NCBI GenBank assembly: GCA_963787415.1
Contig: CAWBCO010000001.1
Location: 62,001-126,000, forward strand
DNA from: CAVUWL01 sp963787415
GTDB taxonomy: Bacteria > Actinomycetota > Thermoleophilia > Solirubrobacterales > 70-9
DNA length: 64,000 bases
Direction: 5' to 3'
Part shown: piece after piece, positions 58,224 to 64,000 of the stretch
Numbering within the stretch: the stretch's first letter is position 1
Layout of the letters: the number at the start of each line of letters is the position of its first letter
The notes under the pieces: generated by a model
Databases searched by the model: none
Told to the model about the DNA's origin: nothing
Seen by the model: only the letters and a program-made list of their open reading frames with translations
Made by a program: the position numbers and the translations under genes

Positions 58224-59591
58224 TCAACGGCCGCCGAAGATCGTGCGCCGGTAGACGCTGCTCACTCCGGGGCGAGCGGCCTGGCTTAGGTTGGTTGACG
58301 TCGATTCATAAGCCGCCAGTGAAGCTCCTGCCGAGCATGAAACATTGCCCGAATCGCCATTTCCTCCCGCTGAATAGCGACCGGTCTGCCGTGAGATCAG
58401 AAACGTGCCGTGGTGGAGGAGATCGTGGACGTAGACGTTGCTGACCTTTGGGTTGACCCCAAAGCCGTCGTAGGGGTTGCCGAGGTTGGTGGCGACGCTT
58501 TGGAAGCAGACAAATCGGCCGTCTTTCGGAATATCTGGCCTCGAGGAATCCCCGTTTGCAATCGCTTTGCTCCCGCCCCCGCTCCGCGACGCCAGTAGCA
58601 CCTGTCCGCTTCCGATTTCACGCACGAAGATGTTGTCAACTCGGTTTGCGATATCGCTGAGGTTGGTGGCAGTGCTCTCAAAAGCCACCCGACCCCCGTC
58701 GCCATCGACGGATGGATTGATCGCCGCCTGGTTTGCCACCTTGGCGCTTTCTGAAACCGAGACGATCGAGGTATTTCCATTGTCTAGCTTGCGCTCATAG
58801 ATCTGGGACTCTCCGTTTGTTGCCAGCGGGCTGAGATTGGTGGCGGTTGACTCAAAGACGGCGGCATTGCCGCTGGATGAAATCTGCGGCACAGTGGAGT
58901 CGCCATTTGCGACCGGACCGGAGCCCGCGCCCCTTGAGATCAGCGTCGTCGTATTGGTTCTCAAATCCCGCAGGTAGATGTTGATCTCGCCTCGTTTGGC
59001 GCCTGGCGCTAGGTTGGTCGCGGTAGATGCGAAGACAATTTTTTCCCCGTCTGAGGAGATCGAAGGCGAAAAGCTGGTCCCGTTGCCCTTCGCCCCAAAC
59101 TTTCCGCTTGCCCGAGATAAGAGGATCGTCTCGTCCTTGCGGGAGAGGCGGAGGTAGACGTTTGACTCTCCTCCGCGGCCTCCCAGGTTGCTCGCCTTGG
59201 AAGTGAAGGCGACGTTCCAGCCTCCGCCCGAAGCCGCTGGTTCTGAGCTTTCCCCGTTCGCCAACGCTCCGCTGGAGGAGCGCGAGATTAGCTCGGTGCG
59301 ATCCTGAGGGACATCACGCAGATAGACTTGGCCGCCGGCGCGGGGCCCGGAGAGATCTGTGTGATTTGAGACGTATGCCACATAGTCTCCGTCCAGGGAA
59401 ATCGAGGGAGCGGAGCTGTTGTGGATGGCTGGCGCTCCACTTGGTCCATCCGACCTGCTGACAAGCATGGTTCTGTAGTCGTTGAAGGGTCCGGCCTCAC
59501 TGATGATTGGCAAGGAGAGCAGCAGCGAGGTGGCAGCAAGCAAGGTGAGCGGGACGCGGATTTTTGAAAATGTTTGTCGAAAGGGTCGCAA
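58224..59591 (-). CDS. Secreted TolB-like beta-propeller protein (PD40/WD40-like repeats)
   Basis: A 455-residue exported protein. A signal peptide (RVPLTLLAATSLLLSLPII, cleavage near SEAGP) is followed by about seven repeats each with the pattern S-x-x-P-x-I-S-x-D-G then VAF/VFES-x-ATNL, N-I/V-Y-L/V-RDL and a closing LISR (for example SFSPSISSDGEKIVFASTAT; NIYLRDLRTNTTTLISR). Such six- to eight-bladed propellers are common exported proteins in Solirubrobacterales. Function unknown. Divergent from the lipoprotein at 59857 with about 265 bases between. Confidence 0.8.
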   Translation of the reverse strand: MRPFRQTFSKIRVPLTLLAATSLLLSLPIISEAGPFNDYRTMLVSRSDGPSGAPAIHNSSAPSISLDGDYVAYVSNHTDLSGPRAGGQVYLRDVPQDRTELISRSSSGALANGESSEPAASGGGWNVAFTSKASNLGGRGGESNVYLRLSRKDETILLSRASGKFGAKGNGTSFSPSISSDGEKIVFASTATNLAPGAKRGEINIYLRDLRTNTTTLISRGAGSGPVANGDSTVPQISSSGNAAVFESTATNLSPLATNGESQIYERKLDNGNTSIVSVSESAKVANQAAINPSVDGDGGRVAFESTATNLSDIANRVDNIFVREIGSGQVLLASRSGGGSKAIANGDSSRPDIPKDGRFVCFQSVATNLGNPYDGFGVNPKVSNVYVHDLLHHGTFLISRQTGRYSAGGNGDSGNVSCSAGASLAAYESTSTNLSQAARPGVSSVYRRTIFGGR

Positions 59592-59856
59592 GAGATGAAT
59601 CCGACTGTCCGAACGCCAGGTGGCCCTCGAGAGCCAAGATGCTGTGGAACTGTCTGTATCGGTTGAAATGCCACGTAGCTTGACCGGGCAAACCCCTGAT
59701 CAGGGCGGCCTTTCCGCGCCCGCCAGCTCCGCCCGAGAGCCCAGTCGACCTGCCGCTAGGCCCGATCACCAACCACCGGCCGCGGTTTTTAGCCACCGCT
59801 TAGCCTTGGGCCCGAGCATTAAAGAGCTGGAGCGCAGCACTCGGACTCCAAACGTC

Positions 59857-60441
59857 ATGCGTCTACGCCTCGTCATCGCCTCGGTTCTCATCGCTGTCAC
59901 CGCACTCCTGGCAGGATGCGGCAGCGGCAGCGGCACCAATTCCGCTCCGACTTCAACCTCAGCCACCAACCCCGCGACGGCGGCCCGACCACATCGATCT
60001 CTCGCGCAAGCCCAGCACCAAGCAGATCGGGCCGGCGCACGGCATGCGGGTTCCGCCTCAAGGCGCATAAAGACAAAGACGGTCTTGAGCAAGCATCGCG
60101 GGCGAAGCCTGGCGCCGGCGTTGCCGTTAATCAAGGGCCCGAAACTAGATGTGACCAAGAAAGTAGCCGCCTGCTTTAAGGCCGGCCACGCGGGCATCGT
60201 GGGAAGCACGATGCCCGGGGCATATGAGATTTTCAATACCACCGGGCCGGGGGGTGGGGGGGTCGAGGTAGCCGCGACCCGCAGCGCAGCCGTGGCGCGC
60301 GAGGTCGGTCAAACGATCACGGCGACAGGGCATTACGTTGTGATTCCAACCAAGATCCCAACGGCGGTGGCGGCAGTTGCAAATGGTGCCAGTACGGGTG
60401 ATCGCATGTTGGCCGTCAGGTGCGCAGAACTCGCTGGCTAG
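59857..60441 (+). CDS. Putative lipoprotein
   Basis: A 194-residue exported protein. Lipoprotein signal MRLRLVIASVLIAVTALLAG with lipobox LAGC (Cys21), then a Ser/Thr/Gly- and basic-rich linker. Residues about 110-194 have hydrophobic strands (ACFKAGHAGIVGSTMPGAYE; AAVAREVGQTITATGHYVVI) with no named family. The ATG at 59857 was chosen because the frame from 59620 adds 79 residues lacking features before the signal. Its stop lies 70 bases upstream of the IS630 transposase start. Confidence 0.65.
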   Translation: MRLRLVIASVLIAVTALLAGCGSGSGTNSAPTSTSATNPATAARPHRSLAQAQHQADRAGARHAGSASRRIKTKTVLSKHRGRSLAPALPLIKGPKLDVTKKVAACFKAGHAGIVGSTMPGAYEIFNTTGPGGGGVEVAATRSAAVAREVGQTITATGHYVVIPTKIPTAVAAVANGASTGDRMLAVRCAELAG

Positions 60442-60512
60442 TACACCCATCCATAAATACTGACCTGAATTACTTGAAGGAGCATGAGGCAAGACGTGGA
60501 ATCTCTTCGGCC

Positions 60513-61661
60513 ATGGCACGCCCTGCCCGCGACAAGGTCGAGCTGAGCGAGGAGGAGCGCACCGGGCTTGAGCGAATCGCCCGCGCCGAGAAGCTTCCCT
60601 GGCGCGAGGTGCAGCGGGCCAAGATCGTCCTCTACGCGGCCGAGGGCTAAAGCGACGTGGATATAGCCCTCCGCCTTGACACCTCGGCGGGGATCGTCGG
60701 CCGCTGGCGAAGACGCTTTTGCGCCGAACGCCTGGAGGGTTTGAATGACCGACCCCGCGCGGGGCGCCCGCGCCGTTTTCCCCCCGGAGAAGGTCGCCGA
60801 GGTAAAGGCGATCGCCTGCGAGCTGCCCGCCACCCAGGGGCTGCCGCTCTCGCGCTTCAGCCGTACTGAGTTGCACCGGCTGGTGATCGAGCGCGGCGTC
60901 ACAGATGCCTCTGCCTCGACGATCTGGCGCTGGCTTTCACAGGACGCGATCCGCCCCTGGCAGGTGCGCTGCTGGATCTTTCGCCGCGACCCCGACTTCC
61001 TCGCCAAAGCATCGAGGGCGCTCGAGCTCTATGGGCGCCGCTTCGGAGGGCGGCGACTGCGCCCTAACGAGTACCTGATCTCGGCTGATGAGAAGTCCCA
61101 GCTCCAGGCGCTGGGACGTCGCCACCCGACGACGCCGCCGGGGTCCGCTCGAGCGCTGCGCTATGAGTTCGAGTACCGCCGCGGGGGCACCCTCGCCTAC
61201 CTGGCTGCCTGGGACGTCCACCACGCCAACCTCTTCGGCCGCATCGAGGAGAAGACCGGGATCGAGCCCTTCGGTCGCCTCGTAGATGAAGTGATGGCGA
61301 GTGAGCCCTACGCCTCGGCCAAGCGGGTCTTTTGGATCGTCGACAACGGCTCCTCCCACGCCGGGCAGGCCTCGATCGAGCGCCTCGAGGGAAAGTGGAA
61401 GAACCTGCGGCTGATTCATCTGCCGATCCACGCCTCCTGGCTCAACCAGATCGAGCTCTACTTCTCGATCGTGCAGCGCAAGGCGCTGACCCCCAACGAC
61501 TTCGGCTCTTTGGAGGGCTCACCGAGCGATTGCTTGCCTTCCAAGAGCGCTACGCGCAGCTCGCCCGCCCCTTCGAGTGGACGTTCACGCGCGCCGACTT
61601 GGAGCGGGTGATCGAGCGGGTCGACGGAGGGGGCCGAGAGCGCCGCGCCCTCGCCGCCTGA
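60513..61661 (+). pseudogene. IS630-family transposase, degenerate
   Basis: A transposase that would be about 382 residues is broken by an in-frame TAA (60648-60650, after KIVLYAAEG) and frame slips near 60785 and 61510. The N-terminal helix-turn-helix remains (ELSEEERTGLERIARAEK; DVDIALRLDTSAGIVGRWRR). The DDE core is readable: YLISADEKSQLQALGRR (first D), FWIVDNGSSHAGQASIERL (second D), HLPIHASWLNQIELYFSIVQ (E). The C-terminus (LTERLLAFQERYAQLARPFE) is in another frame. Start ATG 60513. No terminal inverted repeats or target duplication were seen, so it may be a remnant. Confidence 0.85.
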
Positions 61662-61664
61662 GGC

Positions 61665-62198
61665 CTACGCGGCGAGTCGGATCCCAGCCGGGGTGGAGGT
61701 GGCGCCAATCCAAACGGCGACTGCCTCCAGCAAGCTGGCACGCAAGAAGATACGTGAGCGGCTCGCGAGGTCGATCAGCGCGGCAGCGGCGAGCTCGCGA
61801 TCGATAACTCGCTGCTCTGCCTTGGCAAGCAGGGCGCGGGCGAGCCGCCCGCGCTCCAGTGGCGTGTCGATCTGCCCGGCAACGGCGTCAAGCAGCAGCG
61901 GATCGGGATCGTCTTCCTCGACCGCCTCGCAGAGACTGCCGAGCTCTGGTGAGAAGAGCTTCGGCAGCTCGACCTGCAACGAGAGGTCGGCGGCGGGGAG
62001 GTCCCACAAATCATCAAAGAGCGCCTCGAACTCCACATCGGAAAGCTGGGAGGTCCACTCTGCGCCCTGGCGGGCAGCGCCGCTCAGGAAGGCCCGCGCA
62101 AGGCTCTCCGCGGACGGACCCCGCTCGATGTCACAGCAGCGCTTCGCCTTGCGACCGGAGCCGCAAGGACAGGGCTCGTTGCGCCCGACCTTCGCCAC
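61665..62198 (-). CDS. SEC-C motif protein
   Basis: A 177-residue protein. The N-terminus VGRNEPCPCGSGRKAKRCC is the zinc-binding SEC-C motif (C-x-C-x8-C-C), also found at the end of SecA and in many small proteins. The remaining 150 residues are helical and acidic with no family match. It is convergent with the broken transposase, four bases between stops. Role unknown; the motif suggests interaction with nucleic acid or protein. Confidence 0.78.
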   Translation of the reverse strand: MAKVGRNEPCPCGSGRKAKRCCDIERGPSAESLARAFLSGAARQGAEWTSQLSDVEFEALFDDLWDLPAADLSLQVELPKLFSPELGSLCEAVEEDDPDPLLLDAVAGQIDTPLERGRLARALLAKAEQRVIDRELAAAALIDLASRSRIFLRASLLEAVAVWIGATSTPAGIRLAA

Positions 62199-62576
62199 GG
62201 GTAAATCGTCTCGAAGGCTCCGGTCGGAACCACCGTTCAGTTACCGCTCGAACTTACGGACGCGTCTACTAGCCCGGGGATGGACAGGCCAAAATCCGGC
62301 CTTCAGATCGAGTAAGGAATCGAGCGTTTTGTGATCGGATCTCGGGTCCGGTGCTGGCTCGAATCTCGGGCTTTGCCAGCGACGCTTGGCAAGACAGTCA
62401 AAACGGGCGTGAGCCTGATCGGTGCGGGTGATTGTGCCAACGGGAGCTGGCGTGCACCCCGAGTGCGCCCGGGGCGTTGGATCGTCAAGATCAACCCCAG
62501 AGAAAAACCGGGTTCAGGGTGGCGATTTTGGCAAGCAGCGCTTTTGCACCGGACCTGGCTGTCGCAAGGATTGAAC
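62199..62576. other. 378-bp divergent intergenic region
   Basis: Between the SEC-C gene (minus) and the MFS gene (plus). One minus frame (62303-62611) is open but has no protein-like features. No repeats or clear promoter elements were seen. Presumably holds promoters for both genes. Confidence 0.4.
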
Positions 62577-64000
62577 TTGACTGCCACAGACCGTACCCAT
62601 CCAAACGTCACGCTCGGCGTGCTCGCTCTTGGCGGTTTGGCCTACGCGATGCTCAGCTCTCTGGTTGTCCCGGCGCTGCCGACGATGCAGCACGAGCTGC
62701 ACACGACCGAGACCGGGATCACCTGGCTGCTCACCGGCTACCTGCTGGCCGCCTCGGTCGGGACTTCGATCCTGGGACGGCTGGGCGATATGTATGGCAA
62801 GGAGCGCCTCTTGCTGTGGACGCTTGTGATTCTCGCCTTCGGCACCCTTTTGGGCGCACTGTCGAGTGCGTTGATACCGATCATCGTCGCCCGCTTCATT
62901 CAGGGCGCCGCTGGGGGGATCTTCCCGCTGGCGTTTGGAATAGTTCGCGATGAGTTTCCGCGCGAGAAGGTCGCGGGCGGAATCGGCCTGCTCTCGGCGA
63001 TCCTTGGCGTCGGCGGTGGGGTGGGGATTGTTCTCTCGGGGGTGATCCTCGAGCACCTCAACTACCACTGGCTATTCTGGATCCCACTCGCCCTGATCCT
63101 GATCGCCGCATTTGCGACCTGGCGCTTGGTACCCGAATCCCCGGTTCGCGTTCCCGGTCGCGTTAACTGGCTTGCCGCAGCGCTGATGACGGTCGGCCTC
63201 TCAGCGCTGCTGCTGGCGATTAGCGAGACTACGACCTGGGGTTGGGGGTCGACGAAGACATTGATGCTGATTGCCGTCGGGACTGCCTTCACGCTCGCCT
63301 GGATCATGGTGGAGGTGCGTGCCAGTGAACCGTTGATCGATATGGCGATGATGCGCGTGCGGGGCGTTTGGACGACAAACGCCGCCGCCTTCCTCCTCGG
63401 AGCGGGGCTTTATGCCTCCTTCATCGTTTTTCCTCAGTTCGCACAGCTCCCTACCAGCACCGGTTTTGGCTTCGGCGCCTCGGTCGTGGTCTCGGGGTTG
63501 TATCTGCTCCCTGCGACGATCGGAATGACAATTCTCGGCCTCAAAGCCGGTGCGATTTCAGCTCGATTTGGATCCCGTGCCGCGCTACTCGTGGGAACCT
63601 TGTTCGCGATGGCGTCCTTCGCTTTGCTGGCACTTGCCCATGCTCATCCCTATCAGTTGCTGGTCGCCGCCGCGTTACTCGGGGTGGGTATCGGACTCGC
63701 CTTTGCGGCACTTGGCAACCTCATAGTTCAGGCCGTGCCAAGCCACCAGACCGGTGTCGCCAGCGGCATGAATACCGTCATGCGAACCCTAGGCGGCGCC
63801 CTCGGCGGGCAGCTCTCCGCGACCTTCATCGCCGAGAACACGGCCCATGGCCTGCCGACGGTTACCGGCTTTACCGAGACTTTCCTGATGGCAACTGGAT
63901 TCCTGGTGCTCTGCTTTGGTGCCGGCTTGATGGTGCCCAGGGTGCTTGCCGGGGCGACGACAGACGACGATCGCAGCGAGGAGCCGGTTAGCGCCGAAGG
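62577..64000 (+). CDS. MFS transporter, DHA2-like (partial, runs off the window)
   Basis: At least 474 residues, still open at the window end. About 12-14 hydrophobic segments. Diagnostic pieces: VVPALPTMQHELHTTETGIT, GRLGDMYGKERLLLWTLVIL (motif A), ARFIQGAAGGIFPLAFGIVR, GVGGGVGIVLSGVILEHLNY, FAALGNLIVQAVPSHQTGVA, SGMNTVMRTLGGALGGQLSA. The TTG at 62577 was chosen with AAGGA six bases upstream; TTG at 62571 is an alternative. Probably a multidrug or metabolite proton antiporter. Confidence 0.9.
   Translation, partial: MTATDRTHPNVTLGVLALGGLAYAMLSSLVVPALPTMQHELHTTETGITWLLTGYLLAASVGTSILGRLGDMYGKERLLLWTLVILAFGTLLGALSSALIPIIVARFIQGAAGGIFPLAFGIVRDEFPREKVAGGIGLLSAILGVGGGVGIVLSGVILEHLNYHWLFWIPLALILIAAFATWRLVPESPVRVPGRVNWLAAALMTVGLSALLLAISETTTWGWGSTKTLMLIAVGTAFTLAWIMVEVRASEPLIDMAMMRVRGVWTTNAAAFLLGAGLYASFIVFPQFAQLPTSTGFGFGASVVVSGLYLLPATIGMTILGLKAGAISARFGSRAALLVGTLFAMASFALLALAHAHPYQLLVAAALLGVGIGLAFAALGNLIVQAVPSHQTGVASGMNTVMRTLGGALGGQLSATFIAENTAHGLPTVTGFTETFLMATGFLVLCFGAGLMVPRVLAGATTDDDRSEEPVSAE

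Overview
The window is a GC-rich, gene-dense actinobacterial chromosome segment. Several signs fit the class Thermoleophilia (Solirubrobacterales-like), though that placement is an inference. They are a groES-groEL pair behind a perfect CIRCE operator, a 7Fe actinobacterial ferredoxin, a full-length Lhr helicase followed by a Crp/Fnr regulator, an F420/PPOX-type flavoprotein, and many GTG/TTG starts with 4-bp stop/start overlaps.

Layout. 1-6.2 kb: accessory metabolism and regulation (DJ-1/PfpI protein, GlxA-like AraC regulator, PPOX-fold protein, secreted clan-A glycosidase-like protein, MarR-MFS divergent pair, DoxX protein). 6.2-42 kb: a very large cell-surface polysaccharide locus. It holds glycosyltransferases, two SDR sugar epimerases, five methyltransferases plus a decayed sixth, GT-C-like membrane proteins, an ABC polysaccharide exporter (Wzm/Wzt type), a dTDP-L-rhamnose operon (order rmlA-D-B-C), a Wzx-type flippase and Wzy-type polymerase translationally coupled to a secreted arylsulfotransferase-like propeller protein, a polyprenyl-phosphate sugar transferase, and an O-antigen-ligase-like protein with a TPR tail. 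A second glycosidase-like paralogue closes it. 42-53.7 kb: housekeeping (Lhr, Crp/Fnr, ASCH protein, groES-groEL, SDR, ferredoxin, Mrp ATPase, cyclophilin). 53.7-64 kb: mixed genes (K+ channel-like, NlpC/P60-like, aquaporin, membrane proteins, PD40 propeller, lipoprotein), a broken IS630-family transposase, a SEC-C protein and an MFS transporter cut by the window end.

How the genes work together. The central locus carries parts of two export routes for a rhamnose-containing, methylated polymer. One is ABC-dependent: Wzm/Wzt with a C-terminal carbohydrate-recognition domain, and a methyltransferase with a coiled coil. The other is Wzx/Wzy-dependent. The most unusual arrangement is the coupled ASST-like / flippase / polymerase operon at 29.4-34.5 kb, which suggests extracytoplasmic processing of the polymer.

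Quality warning. Many well-conserved genes (groEL, lhr, all four rml genes, wzt, several glycosyltransferases, the ligase-like gene) are split by single-base indels while the residues on both sides stay conserved. I read these as assembly or sequencing errors rather than gene death, and I annotate the full intended gene span, noting each break. Exceptions that look truly decayed are the IS630 transposase and a methyltransferase remnant at about 21.1-21.3 kb.
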